From Dactylosporangium aurantiacum (GTDB taxonomy: Bacteria; Actinomycetota; Actinomycetes; Mycobacteriales; Micromonosporaceae), in the NCBI RefSeq assembly GCF_000716715.1, contig NZ_JNYJ01000075.1, positions 1-26,776 of the forward strand: a stretch of 26,776 nt of DNA. Reading direction: 5' to 3'. Position 1 is the stretch's first letter. Each line of letters opens with the position of its first letter. The notes beneath the pieces were generated by a model. That model worked only from the letters and a program-made list of their open reading frames with translations. It searched no databases and was not told the DNA's origin. Made by a program: the position numbers and the translations under genes. Below are positions 13,098-21,806 of the stretch, piece after piece.

Positions 13098-16000
13098 TCA
13101 CCACCATCGCCACCAGCGACGGTGACGGGTCCGGACGGCCGCCGGTTGGGTTATGTCGATGGTGGTGGTGGTGGGTGGGGAGGTGATGGCGGCGAGTTGG
13201 GATTCGACGGTGATGGTGTAGGTGCCGGAGCCGAGGTTCAGCGCGCTGGTCGGGATCTGGATCTGGTGGTGTCCGGCCGGGTCGGCGGCCGCGGGCACGG
13301 TCTTCGTGGTGGCCAGGCTCCCGTTGGGCCCCAGCACCGTGACCAGGTAGCCGGAGACCGTTCCCGACGACGCGGTCCAACTGACGGTCAGGTTGTGCCC
13401 GTCGAAGGCTGAGGACAGGCCGGTCGGCGCGGCCGGCGTCACGAACGCCGCCTGCGCCGACACCTTGCCCGCGATCTGGCCGAACATCGGCGTCACCTGC
13501 GCGGCGTACAACGTGTTCGGCGTCATATCCGAAAGTGCCGTGAGCACGGCCCACGGAAGGACCTCGTGCGCGTACTGCACCTGCACGTTCGTCGCGGCCG
13601 CCCGGACCACCACGTCATAGGCCGCCCCCTGCACCGGCGCCCACTCCAGCCGCAGCCCCTTGCTACCGCCGCTGACATACAGACTCGTCGCCGCGTCGGT
13701 CACCGACACCTGATACGCCACACTCGGATCGCTCACCGACCCCGCCCGCGTCGACCGCACGACCACCCAATACGACACCCCACCGGCATGACCCGCCACC
13801 GGTACGTACCCCGGCGACCCCGTCGACGCCACCGTCACCACATCACCCGTCGTCGCCGCCGACACCTCAAACAACGACGCATCCACATCCGGCGACCACC
13901 ACACCACGATCGTCCCCCCGCCATACGTCGCCCCCCTCACCACCGGCCGACCCAGAATCCGCACCGTCGCCGAACTGGCCATCACACCCGTGTGATGCGC
14001 CGCCCACGCCCACACCTCCACGTAGTAGTCCTCACCCCCCACCGCCGCCCGACGATCCGACCGCACCGCCGTCCACGACGGCACCGCCAGATCCGCATCC
14101 TCACCCACCACCGTCGCCACCCCCGACACCACCGCCACCAACCGCGCACCGAACCGCAAGGACCCCACCAAACCCGGCGGATCAACCGGCGCCACCCACG
14201 ACACCGACAACACCGACCCCTCCGCCGTCAACACCACCGACGACGGCGCACCCAGCTCACCGATGGCGCGCAGTGGCGGCGAGGACGCCCACGGGCCGGC
14301 GTTGCCGGCGGCCTCGGTCCGGACCGACACCTGGTAGGTCGCGCCGACGTCGAGCTTCTTGCCATCGGTGCGGGAGATCGGGCTGGGCGAGCTGATCACC
14401 TCGGACCGTACGCCGATGACCTGTCGCGGGTTGGCCGTGTCGAAGAGCTCCAGCCGGTAGACCGGGGCCGACGCGCCGGCCGCGAGCACCACCGGCGTCC
14501 ACGTCACGGTCAGCGTACCCGCGATGTCGTTGATGTCGACCGAGGCCGGCGCGGGCACGGGTACGTCCCAGGCCGCGAACTGGGTGGTCGTCCACGGGCT
14601 GAGCGCGTCGGTACCGCGGGCGCGCATCTTGAGCTGGTACGTCTGGCCGCGTACCAGCGCGACGCTCGGGGTCATCGTCGCCGGTGACCCGGTCGCCGAG
14701 ATGGTGGCCAGCGTATTCGTGTTGTCGGTGAGCACGAAGTCGTAGCTGTACCCGGCGGCGGCGGTCCAGGCCACGGCCAGCGCGGCCCCGGAGCGGCTGA
14801 TCGCGGGGGCGCTGGGCGCGGCCAACGAGACGACCTTGAGCCGGCCGCGGTCGCCGTACGCGCCGGGGAACTGGTTGGGGTCGTGTGCGCGCACGCGGGC
14901 GGTGTAGAAGTCCGCGACGGGGTCGGCGACGGTCACCTGGGCGTACCCGACGCCTTTCGCGACGTCCTGGTCCGGGCCGATCGGCGTACCGGACGGGTCG
15001 AAGAACTGCACCACGTAGTTGGCCGCGGCAGAGTCCGTCCACCGCGCGGTCAGGTTCGACCCGCTGTAGCCGAGCGTCACCGCCGGTCCGGCGTACTTCA
15101 TGAGCGTCAGTTCGTTGGACCCGGCGCCGAGATCGGCGCCGCGCAGCGCCCGCACCTGCGCCTTGTAGGGAGCCGGCGGAAGCGGGGTGGGATCGACGGC
15201 GAGCTTCCCCTCGATCACGTTGCCGACTGTCGTGTGGGCCACCGCCCGCGTGTCGCCCAGTTCCAGGTAGTAGCCGTTGGCACCGGGGGCCGGGTCCCAC
15301 GAGAGGTCGACCGATCCGTTCGTGTAGCTGGCGGACCGCAGGTGCGGTATCCCGAGGTGCCCCTTGGTGCCGGCGCCGGCGTTGCCCGCGCCTTTCAACG
15401 CATCGAGGGCTGCCTTCCCCGCGGCGACGAACCCGAGGCCCTCGCCGAGCGCGAAGAGGGCCGCCTCGGTGGCCTGCGCCGTCGCCGCGTCGACCAGCCA
15501 GTTGCACACCAGTTCGGCGGCCACCTTGACGGCCTCCTTGCCGAAGACCACCGCGAGGAAGAGGGCGCTCTTGTCCGGCTGGCGCAGCAGGTCGGTGGCG
15601 AACGTGCGGGCCGCCGCGGTCACGCCGTCCTTCAGCGCCTTGGGCAGGTCCGACCACTGTGTTTTGACCGGGATGAGCACAGTCACCGGAGGCATGTCCA
15701 GGGTGAGGAACGGTTCGCTGCCGCCGTCCAGGGTGAGGGTGTACGTGCCGGTGAGCGCGAACACCAGGTTGTTGTCTTTCAGGGTGACGGACGGGCTCAG
15801 CGTGAACTTCGTCGTATATGTCGCGGCCACGAAGTCGGACAGCGCCCCGCAGTACGAGTTGGAGCCGGCCAGCTCGTTGATCGTCGTGACCAGCTTGATG
15901 AGGTCCTCGGCGAACTCGAAGCTCGGCCAGTCCGTGATCGCGAACTCGTTCACCTTGGTCGTCGGGTGGGTGGTGTACGTGAACGTGCAGCTCTTGTTTC

Positions 16001-19000
16001 CGAACACCGGGAGGTTCTGGTCGGCGGTGAGCGTGCCGGTCAGCACCGTGCCGCCGTCGGTTCCCTTGGCCACGGTGACGCTGGCGACCGCGAACGCCAT
16101 CTGGAGGAAGTTGATGCCGGTTGTCAGCGCGAAGCCGGCGCCGGTCCGGAATCTCAGCGCCGGACCACCGCTGTGCAGCCCTCCCTGAGGCGGTGGCTTC
16201 GGGCCGGCCAGTTGGACGAAGTCGAAGTCGACCGGGTTGGTCAACGCGCCCGCGGCCGACACCTGGGTGTACTGGTTGTTGGAGTCCTTCGTCACGTCGA
16301 GGACGGCTTTCCCGCTGAACGCATCACCCAGGGTGATCGTGATCAGGGCGTCGATGTGGAACCCGTCTGCCGGTGGGGATCCGTCGGCGAGCCGGAGCGA
16401 CCCGCCCGGGTCGGCGGCGCTGTTGAAGTAGTACAGCTGGGTGCCGCTGCCCAACGTGACGTCGATGAACGTCCAGGTGGGGGCGGTTCCGGTGACGAAG
16501 TCGACGAGCAGCGCGGCGAGCGAGAGGTCCTTGGCCACCGTGATGGCGACCAGTGCCGGGGTGCCGGACAGCAGTACCAGCTGGCCGTCGAGGCGGGCGC
16601 GGGTGTCCGTGTGGCCGGGTTCCGGGGCGCGGCCCAGCAACGCCGTTCCGGTCAGCTTGATGCTGGAGGTCGCCGGCTGGGCGGCGGAGCCGTCGCCGGC
16701 CGCGGTGGCCCAGGTGTAGATCATCTCCAGCTTCGGCTGCGACAGCACGACGAACGGCAGCCAGGACGGCGCGATGTCCGGCCCGGTGCTGGTGACCGTC
16801 GTTGTCAGGCGGGTGTCGGTGCTCGTGAGGGTGACGTCGAGGCTGAACTCCTGGCCGAAGATCTCGCGGAGCGTGACCCGGCCGACCAGGTCCACCTGGT
16901 TCCCCAGGGCCGGCCGGTAACGCAGCAGCAGGGCCGGGTGGGCGGCGGTGCCGGTCAGCACGATCGTGTTCGCGATGGTGATGTCGGGCAGCTCGGCGGT
17001 GAAGACGGTCTGGGTGGGGTTGGCGGTGTCGATGAGCGCCGTCAGCCGGACGTCGTCGGTGCTTCCCGACGAGCCCAGCGCGCGGATGTGGGGCAGCACC
17101 GCACCGGTGCCGAAGTCGAGTGTCGCCGTGAAGTAGGCGCCGGTCGACAGCGCCAGGGCCGGACCGGACACGCCGGCCAGCGGCGGCGTCGGGCCGTTCT
17201 TCACGGCGGCGGTCAGCTGCTTCGTCGTCGTGCTGGCGAGGTCGCCGAGCGACGTACCGGCGAGGTCGCACACGACCAGGTAGGCCTTGGTGACCTGGAC
17301 GTACCTGTCGGCGGCGGCCAGGGCCGGGCTGAGCGCGCCGAACGTGAAGGCCGAGCCGAGCGACAGGGCCACCGCGTACCGCCACGGCTGGTTCGGCTGG
17401 CCGTTGAGGTACACCATGCCGTTGGCGACCACGTGTGTTCCCCACCCGATCGAGCCGTACACGATGAGCGTCGACTCGGTCAGGTTCAGGTAGACCACGG
17501 CGGAGTGGAAGGTCACGGCGGGCAGCCCAGCGGCGACCGTCGCCCAGTGCTGCGCGCTGGTCGCCGCACCGATGCCGTCGACCAGGGTGTCGACGTGGAT
17601 CGCGGGAGCCCGGGCCGCTTCGACCTGTCCGGTCAGCACGGTCGGCGCGCCGGCCCCGCCGATCGCCAGGCCCAGTGTGACGTCGATGCCGGCGTAGCTG
17701 AACCCGCCGGTCAGCATCGCCCGGACCGGGTCGCCGGTGCGGTCGATGTCGACGGAGCCGCCCAGCGACGAGATGGTCAGCGACCGTGAGCCCAGCTTGA
17801 TCGGCCAGTTGACGCGGGCCTGACCGTCGAGGTGGAACGCGCCGGTCGCGGGCACCGCCGTCACCGTGGCCGACACGATCTCGATCGAGATGGGCAGGCC
17901 GAAGTCCTTGGCATCGGCCGGGAGCGCCGGCGTCGGCACGCCGGCGTCGCCGGCCGCGTCCACGAGGTTGATGGCCCGGCCGGTCAGCAACTCGCCGTAG
18001 AACGACCACGGCTGGCCGACGGCGGGCGTGCTGGCGGTCAGCCCGACGCTGGTGCCGGCGACGGTCACCGCCGCGGCGACGGTCACCGCCGCGGCGACGG
18101 TGCCGGTGATGCCGCCCGGCTTCACCGGATAGGGCATCCGCAGGGCCGCCCGCAGGTAGGCCAGGGACAGGTGGCCCGGAATCACCGGCCACTCGTCGGC
18201 GATCGTCACCCGCACCCCGATCAGCGTCGGCGCTCCGGTGTCGTCGTCGGCGAAGTCCACGGTGAGATCGCCGACGACGACACCCGCCGTCATCGGGATC
18301 CCGTCCAGCACGGCCTGCGCGCCCGCCCCGTCGAACCAGGACCCGATCTCGGTCAGCTTGTCCACCGGTACCGGCTGCTCGAACGCGGCGACCAGCTGCC
18401 AGGTACCGCCGGCGCTGTCGCGGGTCACCCGGACGCCGACCGTCGACCCGTTCAGCATGAGCGTGCCGCCGATCCAGCCGGAGACGGTGGGGGCCAGCGC
18501 CAGCTCGGCCGCGACGTTCGAGATGACCAGGGCTTTCGGTGGGATGATGACCCAGGCGCCGGTCTGGTGGCCGTCGAACGTGAGGTATTCCAGCTCCGTG
18601 GTGTCGGGGTTGACCGCGAGGACGAAGTCGGTGAGGACGAGATCGCCCCACGACGCGACCTGCGTCGGCAGGTGGGCATCCGCGCTGAGCAGGGACAGCA
18701 CCTGACGTATGGAGGGCAGTTCCACGGTCGAGTCGGGGGCCAGGCGCAGCGTCCACAGGTGGCCGCCGCCGGTGGCGAGCGGGACCTCGACCGCGAAGCC
18801 GGTCGAGTGGCCGCCGCCGCGCAGCGTGATGGTGCCGCTGATCATGCCGCCGACCGTCCAGGGAAGGTTCGCGGTGTCGCGCTCGACGCTCAGTTCGGCC
18901 TGCCAGCCTGACAGGATCACCGCGCCGCCGAGCAGCGACCAGTCGCTGGTGTGGCCGATGGCGACGGTGACGGCGAGGAGGGCCTGGTTGGTCGCGTCGA

Positions 19001-20408
19001 CCACGATGCTGGCCGAGCGGACCGGGACGACGCCGTCGTTGGCCAGCGAGGTGGGCAGCACCGCGAGCAGATCGGTAGAGCTGCGTCCGGCCAGGCCGGC
19101 CAGGTCGGCGAGCGGCGACCGGCCGGCGGCGGTGACGTCGAGGTACCACAGCCCGTTGGCGTCGGCCGACGCGGTCAGCTGGTACCCGGGCGTCGTGCCC
19201 AGCTCGATCTGGCCGGCGACGGTGACGCTCCAGGACGCGACCGGCTGTTCGGCCAGGAACCCGGTCGCCCGGGTCACCGTCGTGGTGAGCGTCAGGCCGG
19301 TCACGGCGAGCCGCGGCGTGGTGAGCATCGTCCAGGTGGCGGACTCGAACCCGACGGTGAGCGTGGTGGTGCTGGGCACGTCGGGGCCGGCGCCGAAGGT
19401 CAGCGTGTACCCGGCCACCGACGCTCCGGCCAGCGCGAGCAGGTTCGCCGGGAGCTCGCCGCCCAGGACGTCGAGGATGCCCGCGTCGGTCAGGACGGCC
19501 CGGGTGGTCAGCTTGGTCTTGGAGGGCGAGGCGGTGAAGGTCAGCGTGTCACGGCCGACGGTCGGCAGGTCGAGACGTCCTTCGAGCGGGACGCCGCCGA
19601 GCGCGACCGAGCCGGTGATCGCCGCCGACACCGTCACGCTCGCCCCGTCGTCGCCCCGGGCGCAGGTCACGAGCGGCTGGCCGCCGGTGAGGCTCAGCGG
19701 TGCGGCCTGGCCCGTGGGCGCGATGGTCAGCGGGGCAAGCGCCGATTCGGCCCGCCAGCGGAACTCGGGCCGCAGGAGCCGCCCGGGCTGATCGCCGACG
19801 GTGATCGTCACCGGCCCGCCGATGCGGGTGTACTGGGCGCCGGGCTCGTCGGGCTGTCCGGAGGCCGGGGCGAGGTCGGTGCGTACGGCCAGTGTCGCCT
19901 GGTACTGCAGGCCGGGCGCCAGCGGGAAGAACCACCCCGGATCGGTGGTCCTGGCGGTGGCGGCGGCGAACTTCACGTCGCTGACCGGCAGGTCGTCGAG
20001 GAGCGTGTCGGCCAGGCTGCCGAAGGCCCACGACAGTGTCCAGCCGGCCGGCGGGGTCGCCGTCCACACGGCCTGCAGCGAGCCGGTGGCGTCGACGGAG
20101 AACTCCAGGTTGACCACGGTCCGCGCGGCGCCGGTCAGGGCGGCCGAGGTGCCGGACAGGTGCAGCGGTCCGTCCGGCGACCCGAGCACCGGGTCACCGG
20201 AGGCGACGATCGCCGGCGTGGCGCCGGCACCGGGCGCGAGCGCGGCCGCCAACGCGGTCCGCACCGCCTTCGGCTTCCCGTCGCCGGTGTCCGGCAGGAC
20301 GGTCGCGTCCAGCGCGTAGGTCCACGCGCCGGCGGTGCCGGTCCGCCGCTGGACCAGGCGGTCGCGCAGGTCGGCGAGGACCGCGGTCGCGGCCGGGCTG
20401 TCGGCCAT
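13098..20408 (-). CDS. Giant modular protein: beta-rich repeats, helical segment, FN3-like array
   Basis: The ATG at 20408 follows CTAAGGAGCG, and the product has 2436 residues. There is no signal peptide, lipobox or LPxTG sorting signal. Residues 1 to about 1590 are low-charge, Thr/Val/Gly-rich beta modules. A recurring pattern (Trp, alternating strand, Leu-Pro, strand with I-x-x-A/F, then a T-G/T-E turn) is seen near 120, 547, 798 and 1004. About 1590-1682 is an alanine-rich helical segment with a hydrophobic stretch (ALFLAVVFGKEAV). From about 1683 to the end I count roughly seven FN3-like domains (L-x-V-x-W near the start of each). The tail RTRHRRWWRWW looks non-native and abuts IS debris. 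It resembles uncharacterised large bacterial and fungal proteins (possibly DUF6603-type, uncertain). It is the last gene of a four-gene operon. A structural, adhesive or toxin-like role cannot be told apart. Confidence 0.85.
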   Translation of the reverse strand: MADSPAATAVLADLRDRLVQRRTGTAGAWTYALDATVLPDTGDGKPKAVRTALAAALAPGAGATPAIVASGDPVLGSPDGPLHLSGTSAALTGAARTVVNLEFSVDATGSLQAVWTATPPAGWTLSWAFGSLADTLLDDLPVSDVKFAAATARTTDPGWFFPLAPGLQYQATLAVRTDLAPASGQPDEPGAQYTRIGGPVTITVGDQPGRLLRPEFRWRAESALAPLTIAPTGQAAPLSLTGGQPLVTCARGDDGASVTVSAAITGSVALGGVPLEGRLDLPTVGRDTLTFTASPSKTKLTTRAVLTDAGILDVLGGELPANLLALAGASVAGYTLTFGAGPDVPSTTTLTVGFESATWTMLTTPRLAVTGLTLTTTVTRATGFLAEQPVASWSVTVAGQIELGTTPGYQLTASADANGLWYLDVTAAGRSPLADLAGLAGRSSTDLLAVLPTSLANDGVVPVRSASIVVDATNQALLAVTVAIGHTSDWSLLGGAVILSGWQAELSVERDTANLPWTVGGMISGTITLRGGGHSTGFAVEVPLATGGGHLWTLRLAPDSTVELPSIRQVLSLLSADAHLPTQVASWGDLVLTDFVLAVNPDTTELEYLTFDGHQTGAWVIIPPKALVISNVAAELALAPTVSGWIGGTLMLNGSTVGVRVTRDSAGGTWQLVAAFEQPVPVDKLTEIGSWFDGAGAQAVLDGIPMTAGVVVGDLTVDFADDDTGAPTLIGVRVTIADEWPVIPGHLSLAYLRAALRMPYPVKPGGITGTVAAAVTVAAAVTVAGTSVGLTASTPAVGQPWSFYGELLTGRAINLVDAAGDAGVPTPALPADAKDFGLPISIEIVSATVTAVPATGAFHLDGQARVNWPIKLGSRSLTISSLGGSVDIDRTGDPVRAMLTGGFSYAGIDVTLGLAIGGAGAPTVLTGQVEAARAPAIHVDTLVDGIGAATSAQHWATVAAGLPAVTFHSAVVYLNLTESTLIVYGSIGWGTHVVANGMVYLNGQPNQPWRYAVALSLGSAFTFGALSPALAAADRYVQVTKAYLVVCDLAGTSLGDLASTTTKQLTAAVKNGPTPPLAGVSGPALALSTGAYFTATLDFGTGAVLPHIRALGSSGSTDDVRLTALIDTANPTQTVFTAELPDITIANTIVLTGTAAHPALLLRYRPALGNQVDLVGRVTLREIFGQEFSLDVTLTSTDTRLTTTVTSTGPDIAPSWLPFVVLSQPKLEMIYTWATAAGDGSAAQPATSSIKLTGTALLGRAPEPGHTDTRARLDGQLVLLSGTPALVAITVAKDLSLAALLVDFVTGTAPTWTFIDVTLGSGTQLYYFNSAADPGGSLRLADGSPPADGFHIDALITITLGDAFSGKAVLDVTKDSNNQYTQVSAAGALTNPVDFDFVQLAGPKPPPQGGLHSGGPALRFRTGAGFALTTGINFLQMAFAVASVTVAKGTDGGTVLTGTLTADQNLPVFGNKSCTFTYTTHPTTKVNEFAITDWPSFEFAEDLIKLVTTINELAGSNSYCGALSDFVAATYTTKFTLSPSVTLKDNNLVFALTGTYTLTLDGGSEPFLTLDMPPVTVLIPVKTQWSDLPKALKDGVTAAARTFATDLLRQPDKSALFLAVVFGKEAVKVAAELVCNWLVDAATAQATEAALFALGEGLGFVAAGKAALDALKGAGNAGAGTKGHLGIPHLRSASYTNGSVDLSWDPAPGANGYYLELGDTRAVAHTTVGNVIEGKLAVDPTPLPPAPYKAQVRALRGADLGAGSNELTLMKYAGPAVTLGYSGSNLTARWTDSAAANYVVQFFDPSGTPIGPDQDVAKGVGYAQVTVADPVADFYTARVRAHDPNQFPGAYGDRGRLKVVSLAAPSAPAISRSGAALAVAWTAAAGYSYDFVLTDNTNTLATISATGSPATMTPSVALVRGQTYQLKMRARGTDALSPWTTTQFAAWDVPVPAPASVDINDIAGTLTVTWTPVVLAAGASAPVYRLELFDTANPRQVIGVRSEVISSPSPISRTDGKKLDVGATYQVSVRTEAAGNAGPWASSPPLRAIGELGAPSSVVLTAEGSVLSVSWVAPVDPPGLVGSLRFGARLVAVVSGVATVVGEDADLAVPSWTAVRSDRRAAVGGEDYYVEVWAWAAHHTGVMASSATVRILGRPVVRGATYGGGTIVVWWSPDVDASLFEVSAATTGDVVTVASTGSPGYVPVAGHAGGVSYWVVVRSTRAGSVSDPSVAYQVSVTDAATSLYVSGGSKGLRLEWAPVQGAAYDVVVRAAATNVQVQYAHEVLPWAVLTALSDMTPNTLYAAQVTPMFGQIAGKVSAQAAFVTPAAPTGLSSAFDGHNLTVSWTASSGTVSGYLVTVLGPNGSLATTKTVPAAADPAGHHQIQIPTSALNLGSGTYTITVESQLAAITSPPTTTTIDITQPAAVRTRHRRWWRWW
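18062..18097 (-). repeat. Tandem 18-base duplication inside the giant gene
   Basis: The unit ACGGTCACCGCCGCGGCG occurs twice in perfect tandem and a partial third copy starts (ACGGTG). In the protein it gives repeated VTVAAA units. The length keeps the frame, so it is a small in-frame slippage or duplication in a linker between modules near residue 775. Confidence 0.8.
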
Positions 20409-20438
20409 GTGCCGCTCCTTAGGATCGTGTGGGCCCGG

Positions 20439-21791
20439 TCAGGCGTCGGGCAGTGCCGGCTTGTCACCGGAGCCGAAGCTGTCGCGTAGCATCGCGGCCC
20501 GGGTGAAGTTACTGGTGTCGATGCGCTGGCCGGCCGCGCCGTCGCGGGCGTCGATGAACTTCCTGATGCCGTCGCGTACCTCGACCGCACCGGCCAGCCG
20601 CGGCGAACTGAGCCTGGTCATGGTGAACTCGCCGCTGTCCTCGTCGTAGCCGAACCACACCGACCAGGTGACCCCGCTGAGCGGGTGGTGGGCATAGGTC
20701 GCCTGCGCGGCTCCGAGGCGGGCGACCGCGACCGTCCAGTACTGCAACTCCAGGGGCGGCTCCGCCGGCAGGAACGCGTACGGGGAGGTCAGCAGCCCGT
20801 TGCGGCCGTAGGTGCGGATCGGTGCCCGGACGGGAAGGTTGATGCCCTCATTCACCATCCAGTCCCGGATCCGCAGCAGCGCCAGGCGGCCCGCGTCGGC
20901 GGTCATACTTTCCATGTCATAGTCGCTGAGCGCGTACACCAGCACGTTGGTGAGGCCGTTGTTCCCCGGTTCCGTCGTGATCACCAGAGTGTCGCCCAGG
21001 TTTTCCGGATCGGGCAGGCCGAGCAGCACGTAGTCGCCGACGAGTTGAGCGGCGATGTCCTCGTTGCGGAGTCCGGCCAGCGCGGGCGGCGAGTCCGGCG
21101 GCGAGTCCGGCGTGCGCAGGGCGCCGAGCGCTACCTGGTAGGCCTCGCGCTGGGCCAGCACGGCGGGGGCCGTGGGCAGCACCCACTTCAGTTTCGTCGG
21201 GGTCAGCATCGCCGCGACGTCGGGCGGCGTCACCAGGCCCGGGGCGATCTCCGCGACGAGCGAGGCGACCACCGACTGGTCCGGCCGCCCGAGGTTGCGG
21301 GGGCTGCACAGCGAGCCGTTGGGCTTCGGATGGAGGTACAGCTCGTCCATCGTGCTGATGCCGGCGACCAGCATCCCGTTGTACGGGTAGAACGGCACCG
21401 GGATGGACCGGGTCCTGGCGTCCGCCGGTCCCATGAAGTCGACGAACAAGTTGTTGTCGTAGACGTACGGGCCGCGGTCGCCGAGCCGCCCGCCGTATGT
21501 TTCCGGCGGGATGCTCTGGCCGAGGAACCGGAGCTGCATGAACTGCATGTAGCCGACGTGAACCACACCTCCTCCGTCGAGCACGCTCCGGGCCCTGGGC
21601 CCGGTCTCCGCGGCCGGGTCGTAGTAGGCGCGGACCACGATCGAATCGGCGAAACTGTCGTCGAATCCGATGATGTGCGCGCCGTGCCGGTACAGCCGGC
21701 GACCGACCGGCGCGATGACGGTGGGGTCGCGGGCGACACCGGACACGGAGTGCCAGCCGGTGTCGGGGTCTTCGATGGGGCGCAGCGCCAT
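20439..21791 (-). CDS. Unrecognised 450-residue protein of the giant-gene operon
   Basis: The ATG at 21791 follows GAGGAGACGG. It begins 15 bases after the stop of the hydrolase gene, and its own stop is 30 bases before the giant gene, so co-transcription is very likely. I recognise no family. The sequence lacks a signal peptide or membrane segments and looks like a soluble alpha/beta protein. Features include an aromatic-rich N-terminal third (VGYMQFMQLRFLGQSIPP, then RGPYVYDNNLFVDFMG), a short Pro/Ser duplication (DSPPDSPP, about residue 230), LVGDYVLLGLPDPENLGDTLVI near the middle, and ELQYWTVAVARLGAAQATYA towards the end. Some acidic residues (DNN, DFMG) could bind metal, but this is conjecture. 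The function is unknown. Confidence 0.85.
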   Translation of the reverse strand: MALRPIEDPDTGWHSVSGVARDPTVIAPVGRRLYRHGAHIIGFDDSFADSIVVRAYYDPAAETGPRARSVLDGGGVVHVGYMQFMQLRFLGQSIPPETYGGRLGDRGPYVYDNNLFVDFMGPADARTRSIPVPFYPYNGMLVAGISTMDELYLHPKPNGSLCSPRNLGRPDQSVVASLVAEIAPGLVTPPDVAAMLTPTKLKWVLPTAPAVLAQREAYQVALGALRTPDSPPDSPPALAGLRNEDIAAQLVGDYVLLGLPDPENLGDTLVITTEPGNNGLTNVLVYALSDYDMESMTADAGRLALLRIRDWMVNEGINLPVRAPIRTYGRNGLLTSPYAFLPAEPPLELQYWTVAVARLGAAQATYAHHPLSGVTWSVWFGYDEDSGEFTMTRLSSPRLAGAVEVRDGIRKFIDARDGAAGQRIDTSNFTRAAMLRDSFGSGDKPALPDA

Positions 21792-21806
21792 GGCCGTCTC
21801 CTCAGG

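Noticed and set aside
12713..13186. A 157-residue plus-strand frame near the ISKra4 remnant
   Set aside because: It is out of frame with the recognisable transposase C-terminus and its Pro/Arg/His-rich product has no homology.
13566..14687. Plus-strand frame rich in Arg and His, as a possible metal-binding protein
   Set aside because: The His/Arg richness is the antisense image of the G/T-ending codons in the FN3 cassette; there is no ribosome site or family match.
16324..19149. A 941-residue minus-strand frame within the giant gene
   Set aside because: It is the +1 shadow of the same strand, dominated by Arg/Pro/Gly, with no recognisable domain; the giant frame has clear repeats and FN3-like signatures over the same bases.
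18951..20489. Long plus-strand open frames opposite the giant gene (also 14883-17789 and 17832-18911)
   Set aside because: Their products are Arg/Gly/Val-rich low-complexity sequence without domains or ribosome sites; they follow from high GC3 in the real gene on the minus strand.
21085..21113. Short GGCGAGTCCGGC duplication as a possible repeat array or CRISPR
   Set aside because: Only two 12-base in-frame copies without spacers (DSPPDSPP in the protein). No CRISPR-like array was seen anywhere in the window.
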